The notes under the pieces are model-generated. The model searched no databases. It saw nothing but the letters and a program-made list of their open reading frames with translations, and was not told the DNA's origin. Of a DNA stretch of 46,974 bases, positions 34,761-46,326 are shown in pieces (the stretch's first letter is position 1; the number at the start of each line of letters is the position of its first letter). Source of the stretch: Apostichopus californicus (lineage: Eukaryota; Echinodermata; Holothuroidea; Aspidochirotida; Stichopodidae); assembly GCA_020650975.1 (NCBI GenBank), contig JAIPMN010002565.1:1-46974 (forward strand), given 5' to 3'. Position numbers and translations under genes: made by a program.

Positions 34761-36027
34761 ATTTCCAGTCCTATATAATGGAGGTGAGTAGTGAAACTAC
34801 AGATTGATGTGGTTAATGTCAGGTATTGACCCTTGTGCGGTTGGATTCGATTTCAATGCTTAGCTTTCAAGACTGACATCTAAATATTTGACTTACTGGG
34901 ACAAACATCTAACACACAGACCCCCCCTCCCCCCCTCCCAAGATCAGTTGCTCCACAGATGCAAGCAAGATTCAGTAGGGAGAACATAAAACTTTTACGA
35001 CCTCAAATGACATTTCTCTTTACATTTTTTGGCTGTAAGAAGACGTTTATTTTAAAAATGCCGTATCAAAAATATCGAAGCTCAGAAAAAATTAAATGAA
35101 AATGAAATGAAAAAGTTTACAATCACCTTGGAAATAAGCTTAAAAAAAAGCGGTGGAAAAGTTAAAAGATGTCACTTCCTTCATATGTCACTGTGATGTC
35201 ACAGGTTGCCAAACGAAACGCAAACCCATGATATGAGTTGTCAACCGTGATATCTCCCAAATTCGAAAATGTTCGTAGTTATCCCTATCTCTCTGTCTCT
35301 CATGTAAGCTAAATATGTTTTATTTTGTCCTTTAATGGTAGAAAGTGCTCGAAAAAAAGGAGAGAAGTGGAAATGCATGCATGTTTTCAAGTAATAATTG
35401 AACCGTAGAGTTTCAAGCAACTATTCTTGAAACTTATCTTCTTTTCTGTTTCTTTTCTTGGCAGATTATCGTGACGGTATATAGCTCCGAATTTACAGTA
35501 CCTTAGTCTTTGTAAGACGTTGGTCCATTATCTTACTAAAATCTTTAAATAGTCCTCGGGAGATTGTTGCCCAGCCTTGCTAACTTAGTTGTCAGCATAG
35601 TATTTAGGTATTTGACAAACCAAAAAATATAAAAAAATTCACCACAAAACTATATAAAAAAAATGGGCGTGGGGGGGGAAACCCCCCAACCCACCCAAAA
35701 AAAATTTACAAAATGCAAAATGGTAAAAGTATGTTAGCGAGCAGCACCATTAATTTCTATCAGCAACTTTTGTTTTTAGATTAAAATTGCTAAGTGCCTT
35801 TTGCATTGGTTTCTATAACATTTTGTTCTTTCTTTAACATCATTTTTAAAAGGAATACCCGATGAAAAAAAAAAAAAGAACCAACAAAACGATGATCTCT
35901 CTTTCCTAATTTCATCTTCACCTTTGGCCGTGAGTTTGTTTATATTTGAATTAAGGTGGGGGGGGGGGGGAACGACACAATTTGGTATGAACAACAGAAC
36001 TCTATATTCTTTATAAATGGAAATAAA
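34761..36027 (+). other. ERM: ERM 3' UTR with probable intron (34784-35464)
   Basis: After the stop codon the sequence runs 23 nt to GAG|gtgagt. It resumes at a strong acceptor (a pyrimidine run ending ttcttggcag) at 35464. No coding potential is seen between or after. The 3' end is uncertain: AATAAA at 36022-36027 is the first canonical signal I see, with an ATTAAA near 35780. The exon-exon junction would sit less than 50 nt from the stop, so it would not be expected to trigger nonsense-mediated decay. This is inferred from splice-site quality alone. Confidence 0.5.
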
Positions 36028-39000
36028 ATGTGTAAAAATTAATGATATGGGATTTTCTTCTCTCAAAAGTAAAAGCAACAAACCCTTCTTCCTTGGCTTA
36101 GAATAATATTATTATTATTATGACACAGGTCATCTTGGTAAAGACACAACTTACCTTTAGCCATTATTTGTAACATATTATACTAATTTTTTTTTTAAGT
36201 TTCAATTTTAAAGGGATACTTGAACGGGGTGAAAAGGTTAACATAAAAACAAAAGCAGTGATGTAAAGAACAGTTTTGACATGTAGCCGTGGTATTTAAA
36301 GAAAAAGAAGAAATGGAATTGTTATAATTGTAATATGCAGATTGTATTCCATACTAATTGTACTCGACACATTGCATTCCCAAACACAGTGTCATCTTAA
36401 TATCTGACATCATGTCTCGTTTTGTTTTTTTCTCATTTTTTTGTTTTTATTTTGTTTTTTCTCGTTGTTTATCTGCCTCTTTCTGTCACCTTTTCTCATT
36501 TTACTCAAAAGTTTTGTTTTTGTTTCAAATCAAAAGAAAGTACTACGTGAGAATAATACGCCTTTGTCGTCATATTTCCAATACCTTATTTATATCGATC
36601 TGCAAAAAGTAAAGAAAAATGATTGGTAAAAATTTCACGATCCGAACGATCACAATTGATGTCATCTGATGTAAGAGAGAAAGAAAAATAGCGAAGCTGG
36701 ACTCGCAGATGCATCGCAGATTGTTCGATTGATTCAAACGATTTCATTGACCCCATGTGATCGTCACAAGCTTGTACAATGTTGAGGATCTGATCCTGAG
36801 ACACATTGGCCAATAGATAACCCGAATTTTACTGGCTAAAATAACTAAACACAAAGCAAAAAAAGCATTTTTGTGTTATGAGATTTTGGAGTTTTTGTTT
36901 GGTTAAAATATTTCAAAGTTTGGTGTCAAAATCTGATGAAAAGAAATATAGAAATATACTTTTAGAGATGACAATAAATACGGTAGATTTTTTAGATTTC
37001 AAATTAGACTAAGAAACTTACTGTTTAATCACTGCAATAGAACAAAAGGTATGGAGAAAATCTATTCCACCATGTTGTTCTCTTCCTGACGTGGTGTTTT
37101 GTCGGGCTACAAGTGATATGTCATCGCTGGTAATATCTGGCTATAGTCACCGTAGATAACAAACTGTTTATCTAATAATCAGTTCACATTTGGGAATACA
37201 AAGAGGTGAATTAAGGTGACTCGTCGTTTTGCTGGTAAAGTAAGTGAATAAACTTGAAGATGTCTGGCCCAGAGCTTTGCTGGTACATTAGAGGATTCCG
37301 TTTTATAACCATTTCCAAATTCAGGCATGAGCTTTTTCCGCGAATTTATATCCGTGATTGCTTTTCTACCTCGGGGACAAAAACTATTATCCTAACACAC
37401 TGTAGCATGCGTAAACTGGAGCCTATACCGCAATTTTTGCAAAGTTTCGTAATTTTTTTTTAACCCCATGCTAATCCCTGAAATTCAATGTCGGTCCTCC
37501 AAAAACAAATTGTTCCGAACAAAGTTTGTGTTTAACTGCACCTGCCATGATATTCCTTCAGACATTTGATCAAGTTTATAAAGTGTTTTTGTTATATTTC
37601 TGCTTAAAGTAAGACCTGATTGATTTCACATTTTGATTTGAAATTTTGTACGTAAGACATGATTGAATGAAGCAGACTTTGTAACCAGACTTTATACATA
37701 TGACTACATAAACAGACTCACATGATTGGCCGTTACTAGTACTCATTGTACTTGGTGTATATTATTACCTAACCCATTTGAGTTGTGGAATAAATGCATA
37801 TATGTGCAAAAATGGCCTTCTACTCATCATCTCAAGTTGTGATATTTAACTCTTGATTTATTCTCAAGTCACAGGAAATGACAGTAGCCTCCCCCCACCC
37901 CCCTTCCCCCTTTTTTTTCCAATGCAATATTAGCGACACAACTTTTTAACGGGGTAGTTACGGTTCAGTTCACCTTTGTCATTTCTTTAAAAACTTAGCA
38001 GTGGTTTTTTTTCAATATTCAAAATCCTGTGTTTTGTTGTTAAGATTTCTGGAAATCTTCAGATGGTCTGTGCTGTTTGGGAAGTTTTTCAGTTTTCTTG
38101 AAGGACAGACCTGGAGAGGTATAGTCTGGTTTGGAATACCAGAGTCTGATTGGTGGAATAAACTCTGAAAATATTTTGAAGTCCCTAAAAGTACTTCTAT
38201 GTTCTCGTATTGTTAGTACTGTTTTTTATGCAATGCCATGTCCCAGTTACTGTAGCAAGGTTGTCTTGGCAACAGTATGTATGGTGTTTGGTTATAAAGA
38301 TAACTTGAGGGAGATTGGATCTCTCGTAAACGGTTGTCCTGGTATCATTGATAAAAGGGGGAGAAAAATAAGGATTTATTTCTGGTTTGTATTGCTGTAG
38401 ATGAGAAAGGTAGTAAACTGATGAATGGTGGTAGCCGATGAAAATATCGATAACTGGTCTGAAAATATTTGGCTCAATCGAATGAAAGGATCAGTTTTTG
38501 AGATGTAAGAAAACTTTGCTTGACAACTCAAGAAAGTCTTGTCTATGGACAAAAAGTAGTCGCTTCAGATAGCTTCATCTAGGAATTGCATATGATTAAT
38601 TATCTACAGTATCTTAATATTACAAAGCTCAATCTAGTTTCTTTTCTGCTGTCTTGTTCATCAAATCTAACAACGATTAGATTTGCCAAAGTTTTATGCC
38701 CTCATGTCCCATATGGAGAACCTTAATCCAAACATAATAAAAAATCATTAAAATATATATTTATATTTTTGTGAATCACTTAATGGTGTGGATTCATCCC
38801 ACATTATATGGCAGATGTTTTAATACCCAAGAAAAAGCAAACTCCCGAGCATGTGAAAGTATAAAGCCTGAATGTTTTATTTATGAAATGTTGAAAGCAA
38901 CTTTGTTAGCGGGTATTCAACTTTGGCAGATACCTCCCCAACCCTCTTCCCCCAACCCCACCCCTCCTGTGCACCCCTGCTCTCTTTTCTTTTCTCTTAA

Positions 39001-40206
39001 GAAAGAAAGAGATAAGTGGGACAGCTCATTAATTGGTTTTCTTTATACAAATGAACTGCTAACAATGAGAAATATTGTTTCTGTCAGTAAAACATGTTAA
39101 TATGCAAATACTTCGTTAGTGTAGTCGTCATAGTCGTCTAAATGAATGTCGGATGAAAAAATGAAAAAAAAAATATTACTTTGTTACAAAAATTTTGAAT
39201 TTTTACTTACATTTTCTGCAGTATCGTACAGAGTGTACAATGTCCTTTCTTAATTTTTTTTTCTTTTGATTAATTTTCACCCTATCATAGTCTGTGTATG
39301 TTTAAACATACGGAGTGAAAAACAAAGCAGATTCTGTTCTTATGCTGATGGATAGCTTCTGATACGTTGAGGTCAAAGTTTTCTATGAATATTCATAAGG
39401 ATGGAGACTCCACCCACCCAATTTATCCGCATCCTTCTCTTGCAAATATGCTTTCGGAAATGCTCTTGTTTGTAAAGGAATGCTTTCTTTTGTTAATGGA
39501 AGCGCATTTTCTTTCAGACTTACCCCTTACAGTTATACCTATCTGTGTTGATAAGGTGACGTCATCAGTCAATTGGGACAGTTTCCTCATGCTAGTGAGT
39601 AACCACTCTATATTGTGAAGCGTGACCTAAAAGTACCATATTGAACAAAGAATTGTCCCAACAGGGTGACCGCACAGCTTATAAGCCATCTCATCCTCCT
39701 TACACTTGATGAAAATACAGTATGATATCAAAGGTATTTCTGATCTGGAAGTGTCTTCTCTTGAGTCTTTTCACTCTTTTGTCTACCAGGTGAAGTGAAC
39801 CAATCTGTCATCTTGAACGTACCTTTGTCCTGCCGTAATAAATGGCTTAATTGACTTGAATAAACACTACGTTATTCATATTTCAAAGCAGAACTGGAAG
39901 TTTTCAACTGGCAATATGGCCTGGACTATCATTACAAATTTGGCTACCGTGACCGTTTTGAGATTTTGAGCCAGAAATGGTGAAAGTTTAGCATAGTACT
40001 CCACAACCCAAATGTGTGACTACCAGTTCGTAAGATCTGGCTGCATGATACCTAGATAAGTTTCTTTTGCAGTAATATTCAAGCAATATAAGATCGTTAA
40101 TGAGGTAGAATCTTTGAATCTGGTTTGTAACATGCACACGTTGCAGCCTTGTTGGAGACAAAGATTGTGATGGGAAAGATAGGAATGACGATACAATTAA
40201 ACAATT
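35465..40206. other. ERM 3' flank and intergenic DNA; no gene recognised
   Basis: The left part is probably 3' UTR. The rest is AT-rich with poly-T, poly-A and poly-G tracts (for example 35957-35969). Open frames such as those at 36358, 38131 and 38771 are low in motif content and lack family similarity. Confidence 0.5.
36022..36027 (+). terminator. Candidate polyadenylation signal AATAAA (ERM)
   Basis: The canonical hexamer lies in an AT-rich stretch about 1.26 kb after the ERM stop codon. Further AATAAA words occur near 36970, 37247 and 37789, so the choice is uncertain. Confidence 0.3.
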
Positions 40207-40214
40207 ACTGCAAA

Positions 40215-40564
40215 CAGTGGCGTAGGAAGGTACTTTTGAGTGGGGGGGCTGAAGACTGATGGCCGGCTTGGGGGAGGGGGTGTCCCCTCCCCTTTGGAAT
40301 TTTTTTGCATTTTCAGGTGGCCTCAGATGCAATTTGGTGCAATATAGCACACTTCAACACCCACTCCATTTTGTAAATAATTTTGCATTTTCACCTGGAC
40401 TTAGATGCAATTTGGTGCTCCAAATGAGATTTTTTTTCTCATTTGGAAATGAAAAAGGGGTTTTCTGACTTGCGAAGCGGGGGGGGGGGCGGAATGATAC
40501 TTCCGCCCCTCCATATTTTTCACTGGGGGGCTGGCGCCCAGCCCCCCCGGTTCCTACGCCCTTG
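40215..40564. mobile_element. hAT-like MITE, 350 bp, with perfect 8-bp target duplication
   Basis: The termini are CAGTGGCGTAGGAA and the inverse of CAAGGGCGTAGGAA (12 of 14 match). It is flanked by identical 8-bp ACTGCAAA at 40207-40214 and 40565-40572. Inside, a ~47-bp segment (ttttgcattttcaggtgg ... agatgcaatttggtgc) is repeated with a ~79-bp offset. There are G/C homopolymers near the right end. Two long - strand open frames here are by-products of the element. There is no transposase. Confidence 0.9.
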
Positions 40565-40572
40565 ACTGCAAA

Positions 40573-41470
40573 TGTCCTAAAGTATAGGAACATTTTACTG
40601 GAGATTACAAAACCACGACAGGAAATTAGTTTAGCGCATCCTAAACAATAAACAGTAAGTCTCACCCGATATGCACGTAGTTTTACCAGCCGTTCGGGAT
40701 GATGTGAAATCAGATAAATATCAAGCTTCTTTTGGTCCATTTTGTGTAGTAAATGTTATTATGTTCAGTTCATGGTAATCATGTTGCACCGGGTCGTAAA
40801 ATCACCATTGCCACGTGGTAACATTGATGACGTAACAGGATAAGGGCTGAAAAATGTGTAAATATCTAAGGAAAATGACCAGGAAAGAATCCATGAACGA
40901 AAGCGAAACATTCAGTTATCTAATTAAACCACGATGCTAGAACCATATCTCTAACATTGTACCTCCGCGACCCCATCGGAGCGGGGCATAAGTCTTAAGG
41001 GGTATAAATTCTCGTCCTCGTCGGAGCCCCTCGGTGCAAATATGGGGCGAATGGTCTTCATTTCAGACGTCGTCGACCTATCCAATCGAAACTATTGACT
41101 TTTAGTTATTTGTACCTCTAATCTCTAGATTTATTGATTGAAAATCCCATTTAATTACAAAAAAACTGCAGGTCTACTCGACTGCAATTAGTGATATGCT
41201 AATTACACACGTATGCCACTCTGTTGCATATTCATAAGTATAGTTAGTGCAAGTACATTTGGCGTCAGAGATTTCGATATTCAAATAAGATTTTTGAAAT
41301 GAAATTTTCCATCTTTAAGTTTGGGTAGATGGAAGGGAGGATGAAAGACAACCAATCCTGAGATTTATGTCTGTATCGTCATTGATCACAGTATTATCAA
41401 TCAATAATTAACATGCACAAAACTTCATATGTTATCTGAAATATAATTATGTCAGAGATTCCGACATCGA
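40573..41470. other. No gene recognised; scattered CpG-rich patches
   Basis: Contains an E-box CACGTG at 40812-40817 and a CRE-like TGACGTAA at 40828-40835. A GC-richer patch is at 40970-41060 (cgaccccatcggagcggggc). No exon was recognised. Confidence 0.35.
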
Positions 41471-41476
41471 ACTAAA

Positions 41477-41567
41477 TTTTCAATTGAAAATAAGATTGAA
41501 ACTTTCAATCGAAAATAAGATTGATATTTTCAATCGAAAATAAGATTGAAATTTTCAATCGAAAATA
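41477..41567. repeat. Four tandem copies of a ~25-bp unit
   Basis: The unit is approximately tttcaatcgaaaataagatt followed by gaaa. It repeats at 41477, 41503, 41527 and 41552, the last copy incomplete. Each unit contains tttcaatc and gattgaaa, so adjacent units can also pair as inverted repeats. Confidence 0.85.
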
Positions 41568-43771
41568 TTGTTATTCAGAGAATTATGTCGGGTATCTCAA
41601 TGGCATTCATTCAACTTTGGATTGGATCCATAATGGCGGGAGATGGGGGGCGGGAACAATGTTCCTTACCCCGAGATTTATGGTTGTATTTGCTATGAAG
41701 TTATTACAAACAATAATACAATAAGTACCAGATAGACTCCGTAAACGTTAACATGTGCTGTGTCGTGTTTAACGTCTAAAATTGTACAAAAAGAAAAGTG
41801 TGAGCAGTGAGTATATAGTTTTATATACATTGCACCATTAGTAACATTGCATCTCTTTAAAGCTTGCTAGAAGACGGTTTTAATATGAAAACGTAGAAAT
41901 AGACAACAGAAAAACATATTATTAAAGAAATTATATCAAACACACAAAGAAAAATGTATGTCTTATGATATAATACAATGTACACATTAATACAAAATAA
42001 TTTTTCAATAAATTTCCCGATTAAGTGCATCAGTGGCAAGGGATCGTCTTGTTTTACATTTCTTGATTGCAATTTTATTGATGGCCTGGAAAGTGATAAA
42101 ATTTGATAATTTTAAGACAAAACAACTTATTTTTACTTAGGCCTAAAGTTTATAAAAAAGAACATATTTACTAAATCAACTGTATATTATGTATTCCATA
42201 TTTTTATGTCTTTTTTGACAACTTTCGTTTCCGGTGGTTTACGTTGTTGAACATTATTTTACTTCGATATAGAATTGGTTAAGTAACTATCGTTTTTAAC
42301 TGGTATAGGTGCATCGTAACCTTCGTAAGTGGACGTAGGTTTTTCTTCCCTGGTATATAAACCATCTTTACACTCTCTGATCTGTAACTTTGGTTACCCT
42401 TTGTTACGGTACTTCACATAATTTACCCATTTAAAAGGTTAACTATGTGAAAATCGTTAACAGAAGGGAGCTGCAGGTTTCATTATGATAGAAATATGGC
42501 CCTTCGGACACTCCCTCCGCCTCCCCCTCCCCCTCCCTCCCCTTCGTTTACAACTTTAACCAGATGAGTTACATATCCCGTGATGATATTATGATAATTA
42601 TTATTTATAATTTCGTTTCACGAAATGAAAAGCACACGCACATGCCGTATTTTCTTTCAGTATTGAGGTATACTTTACCGAGCCAGCCTGCTATGCAGAT
42701 TCCGCCCTCCTCCCACCCCCTCCCCCCTCCCCCGCCTCCCGTCGTCTTGGAACTTCCTACGATCTTACTTGCTGCTCTCTTTAAGTGTCGCTCCCACATC
42801 GCCCTTCTCCCACCCCCACCCCCTTCTCACCCCTCTCCACTGTTAATGGCGGACGGCAACACTGGAGAGTGAACAGCCAATGGGGAGGAATCGTACGCAC
42901 TGTATAAGTATACTTTATTTAAGGCAAGGTTCGAGACAGCAAATCTCTTTTATTTGTGAGGCTTCATAACCATCCTCAAGTCCCTACAAAATGCGGTAAC
43001 CTCCTGTGACTGACATCTAGCGACAGTCGATTGTTTATTTTGTATCGTTGTCTAAAGTAACTGATTTTACAGCCAAGTACCAAGGTATCACGCGTCAACC
43101 CGCTGTATTCATTCGCTTGCTTCAAGCACGCTTATTAGCTTTCGCTTACCCGTCCCGATCATTTTCTGAATCCTTGACCACCGGGCCCACATGTTAATCG
43201 CTACATCGCTGGTAAGGTATGTGTACTGTATGCTGTGCATCACTTTAAGAATTTACAGTTCAGTACCTTAAAAACAGGTTGAAAACAATGTTTGTTATTA
43301 TAAATATTAATAATTATGTTTACAGTTCAAGAACTAGTGCTAGTGAACGTCATATTTAAGAGAAAGATTTTTTAAATCATATTCAAAAATATTAAGATTG
43401 CATTTTGTGTACAAAATGATCGATTCACACACCAAATCGAAAAAAAAGTATTAAACCATATTACGTAATGAAGTTACATTGGGTACTCTAGTATGAATAT
43501 TTACAGTACCATTCAACATCAAGCATTTGAATACGCCTTTAAAAGGTCTCAAAAGAGTCCTTCCCTTTAATAAATATCAATATCAGGCGTTATTTCATCG
43601 GTTACGTAATCATTTGTGAACACAGGCGAAGGAAATATGACGCCACACACGTCATCAATATCAACGATCGATGACGGTCACTCTCAACGTCGTATGTTTA
43701 AGGCTGTAGAGCCAACGCAGATATGTGCATTGCATGGAGTTTCTTACAATTATTTCGCAACTCAAATGATT
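41568..43771. other. Intergenic or 3' flank of the - strand gene; C-rich low-complexity tracts
   Basis: C-rich tracts at 42515-42545, 42700-42740 and 42808-42840 give a Pro-rich artefact frame on the + strand. Part of 42.9-43.77 kb may be the 3' UTR of the - strand gene. Confidence 0.45.
43566..43571 (-). terminator. Candidate polyadenylation signal (ATTAAA, - strand)
   Basis: This variant hexamer on the - strand lies about 200 bases past the stop of the - strand gene. Canonical AATAAA words on this strand occur further on at 43034-43039, 42948-42953 and 42914-42919, so the real 3' end could be 0.2-0.9 kb from the stop. Confidence 0.25.
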
Positions 43772-44395
43772 TTACTCTTCTTGAACGTTGTTAGGATTTT
43801 TTTCCGATTCCACAAGAGACATGTGTTCTAGAGATTTCTCCAGATGTCTCATAGCCAATCGTATGTATTTCAAATTCGTTTGCACGAGGTCGCCAGTTTT
43901 CACTCCGTTTCTTAAATCATCTTGCAGAGATTTCGTTAAGGACAAAAGTCTCTCCGCTTTTGTCGAAATTTGCGACAGATTCTCGTCTACGTCATTGCTT
44001 CCGATCTCTATATCCACCGAGTGTACATCGAGGGAATCTTCCGACTTTCTGCGCATGCTCGGGCTTGGACTTGTCTCAGGCCCATCAATCTTGTCAGCTT
44101 CCTCTGACGGGCCGTGCCCGAATACCTGCGAGAGGCGATTGCTGAGCCTCTTTAGCAAGGAGGTACCCCGGTCGATTTTAGGTCGCCGTCTTACCTCGAC
44201 GTGAACTGGACTCTGGTTTGAGCCGGGTTTTTTACTTTTACGTTTGAATTTTCGCCCTTGGCTGTTTTCATTCTCGTTAGGGTTGTCATGGGAACAAGAA
44301 CTGGACGGATCCTTACTGATGACATCGGTTTCCGAGTCCAACCCGAGTCCCGAAGATGACGCCCCGTCAGTGCCATCAGTACAAGCAGACTTCAC
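43772..44395 (-). CDS. PLEKHO-like/CPI-motif protein, terminal exon
   Basis: The last coding exon, 207 codons plus TAA, entered in phase 0 after acceptor cattttag. The first codon is GTG, which is a Val after the splice and not a start. The first ~125 residues are Ser/Asp/Asn-rich and probably disordered. They include basic patches (GRKFKRKSKKPG, VEVRRRPKIDRG) and a short amphipathic segment (SLLKRLSNRLSQVFG). From about residue 140 to 197 it is predicted helical, with leucine spacing (ISTKAERLLSLTKSLQDDL, then a second helix ending HLEKSLEHMSLVE). This recalls the C-terminal leucine-zipper-like helices of PLEKHO1/CKIP-1. Function is inferred from the upstream CPI motif. Open frames on the + strand here are shadows. 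Confidence 0.85.
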   Translation of the reverse strand: MKSACTDGTDGASSSGLGLDSETDVISKDPSSSCSHDNPNENENSQGRKFKRKSKKPGSNQSPVHVEVRRRPKIDRGTSLLKRLSNRLSQVFGHGPSEEADKIDGPETSPSPSMRRKSEDSLDVHSVDIEIGSNDVDENLSQISTKAERLLSLTKSLQDDLRNGVKTGDLVQTNLKYIRLAMRHLEKSLEHMSLVESEKNPNNVQEE

Positions 44396-44726
44396 CTAAA
44401 ATGTGACAAATATAAACATCCCCCATAATTTAAGTTTAATAGTCAATTATAAACAAGTTAAGCACTTAAACCTGTTGCCCCAGCCGCCATGTGTGTATTG
44501 ACAGAACTATATTGAAACTGGGATAGTAATGCGGAAACAGTTGAGTAAAAACGAGCTTTCATTTTGAGTTAATAAGCTTCGTCTTCGTATCATCATGATA
44601 AACGTCATCATCATCATCATCATTATTACACAGATCTCATAAAGGATGTACGTATAATCTACATGTTTAACCATATTGTACGTTATGAAGGAAACGTAAC
44701 TGCCTCATGGTAATGACGTCACTTAC

Positions 44727-44789
44727 CGGTGAATCCAAGTCAATGTCTGTTTTCTGTTTCTTTTCTGCATTTTCATCAATATCTTCAAG
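44727..44789 (-). CDS. PLEKHO-like/CPI-motif protein, small acidic exon
   Basis: A 63-bp, 21-codon, phase 0/0 exon. It has a good acceptor (a T-rich run ending ctcctag on the - strand) and a perfect donor gtaagt. The residues LEDIDENAEKKQ...DLDSP are acidic and join in frame to both neighbours. It is too short for ordinary ORF detection. The evidence is the splice sites and phase; there is no domain here. Confidence 0.75.
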
Positions 44790-45401
44790 CTAGGAGTAAA
44801 AAAAATGTAACAAAAAAAATTGTCAAACTTCAATACCATGAGATGCAGTGCTGGGCCTGTATACTCATTTCTAAACCATGCGAGAGAATGCATCAGAAGT
44901 GGGGGCAGAATATGTGCCCGTACAAGATATCCCACCCCTTTCTCCCCCCGCCCCCCCCCCATAAACCCTCATGTATATCGGTTCAAAGCAATTAGCACGT
45001 GTATACTTTGAACTTGGGTTTGTTCCTAGCTACATAAATAATACGAATCATGGTGCAAATCCCTTCCCCACTCCACTCTCCTCTCTTATCCCTCACCCCT
45101 TCATTGCCTTCACCACTCTGCTCGCGAAACAAAAAATGGTCACATTATCTTGCAGTTATCTGGATATGAAGACTCCCATAATGCATTAGGCCCATCCGGC
45201 ACAGAGCTCATTCTCGGAATAATGTGGTATTGATTCCGTCTGACTCTTCGGTCCAACTTCCTTTGTTTCCTCTGACCCTCGTCGAGTATTAAGTATAAGC
45301 ATTACTGATTATGTGGTTCAGATGAGACTTTCAATTAAATACTATTATCTATAGGCTATATAGTATTTTATATCAAGTATTATAATTACAATTATGCTTA
45401 C

Positions 45402-45506
45402 CATTTTTCTGGGTCTCTTTTGAGGTCGTCTCCTGCCCTGGAACTTTGGTCTTGTCTTGTTCAGGTGATTTAAGGCATCTGTTTCAACTATGATTGCGTC
45501 GAGATC
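45402..45506 (-). CDS. PLEKHO-like protein, exon carrying the capping-protein-interaction motif
   Basis: A 105-bp, 35-codon, phase 0/0 exon with donor gtaagc. It contains LNHLNKTRPKFQGRRRP, which fits the capping protein interaction (CPI) consensus LxHxTxxRPKx6P at every fixed position except Thr, which is Asn. CPI motifs are known from CARMIL, CD2AP/CIN85, CKIP-1/PLEKHO1, CapZIP and WASHC2. They bind the actin capping protein CapZ and modulate its activity. The preceding acidic stretch (DLDAIIVETDA) resembles the DEVTVEEDSY context of the PLEKHO1 motif. The following KRPRKM is strongly basic. CapZIP or another CPI protein is the main alternative. Confidence 0.82.
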
Positions 45507-46215
45507 CTATACCAAGGTTTAAAAAAATAATAAGAACAATTTTGTCACATAATCCTATTTTAAAAACATATCAAGTTTAATTCGTAATTCGGTTGTTAAT
45601 TAAATATCAATTAACTGGTTCTGTTTCTCTCGTCACGAAAGGACCCTTGAACCCCACAAAATGTTGCAGTAAGTGTTCTGACATGCATGTACGATAATTG
45701 AAGCATATATGAACAACCAGCCTATAGCTCACAATGCTTTTGCACTACCACGTGGCCCTATATACATTCTTATTTACAAAGCGTGAGAATTAAATCTCGG
45801 ATAGTGGCCAGGTAGATCAATCTCTCGAGGAGCGAAAATTCAATCTTAACAAAGAGTGGTCCCAAGAAGAAGTAGAGCTCTAAAAATCGAAGATATTTCA
45901 TTAATCTATGTGAAGTAAAACTTTTAGAATTACACTCTAATTTGTTCACTGGTCACACCGAGACAATCTCAAACAGCGATTTAAGAGTGGAATTCTAGCC
46001 TGTTGTTTGTTTGTTGTTTGTCGTTTTTTCGTTAAGTTTCGTTATTAACCAGCTATATATGCACCGTAAAATAAGTTGAGAAGAAGTAATTTCACATCAA
46101 TAAACGAGACAAAAGCAGTTATTATTCAAGTACTTTCCTAAAGAGTGGTTTGGTTGAATACCAGCACCATCTTTTTTTTTGACGGCAAACAATAATTTTG
46201 ATAGCGCCTACAAAC

Positions 46216-46326
46216 CTCTAAAGTAATAGTTTCGTCATTAACTGGCTCTTTCTGTCCATTGATAATGTCACTGATTTCTTTAACCAAATCATCTTTGTCT
46301 TCTTCTGACTTGACACTAAGCGTGAC
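46216..46326 (-). CDS. PLEKHO-like protein, exon with possible PH-domain C-terminal helix
   Basis: A 111-bp, 37-codon, phase 0/0 exon. The acceptor on the - strand is ctcttcacag and the donor is gtttgt. It begins VTLSVKSEEDKDDLVKEISD, then IINGQKEPVNDETITLE. The pattern of a strand, an acidic turn and an amphipathic helix, placed some 40 residues before the CPI motif, parallels the final strand and helix of the PLEKHO PH domain (LAVSPEEKESWINALNSAI). The helix Trp that is almost universal in PH domains is Leu here. Exons for the rest of a PH domain would lie to the right, beyond 46974, and none is visible. The exon call is fairly secure; the PH reading is tentative. Confidence 0.7.

Noticed and set aside
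39988..40350. 120-codon open frame on the - strand
   Set aside because: It ends inside the same MITE, starts in unique DNA and has no motif.
40354..40740. 128-codon open frame on the - strand
   Set aside because: It overlies the hAT-like MITE and its poly-C runs. The peptide repeats follow the element's internal DNA repeat, not a protein domain.
42564..42872. Proline-rich + strand open frame
   Set aside because: Produced by C-rich low-complexity tracts; no splice support or domain.
43788..44204. 138-codon + strand open frame
   Set aside because: It is the antisense shadow of the spliced - strand terminal exon, which has proper phase, splice site and stop.
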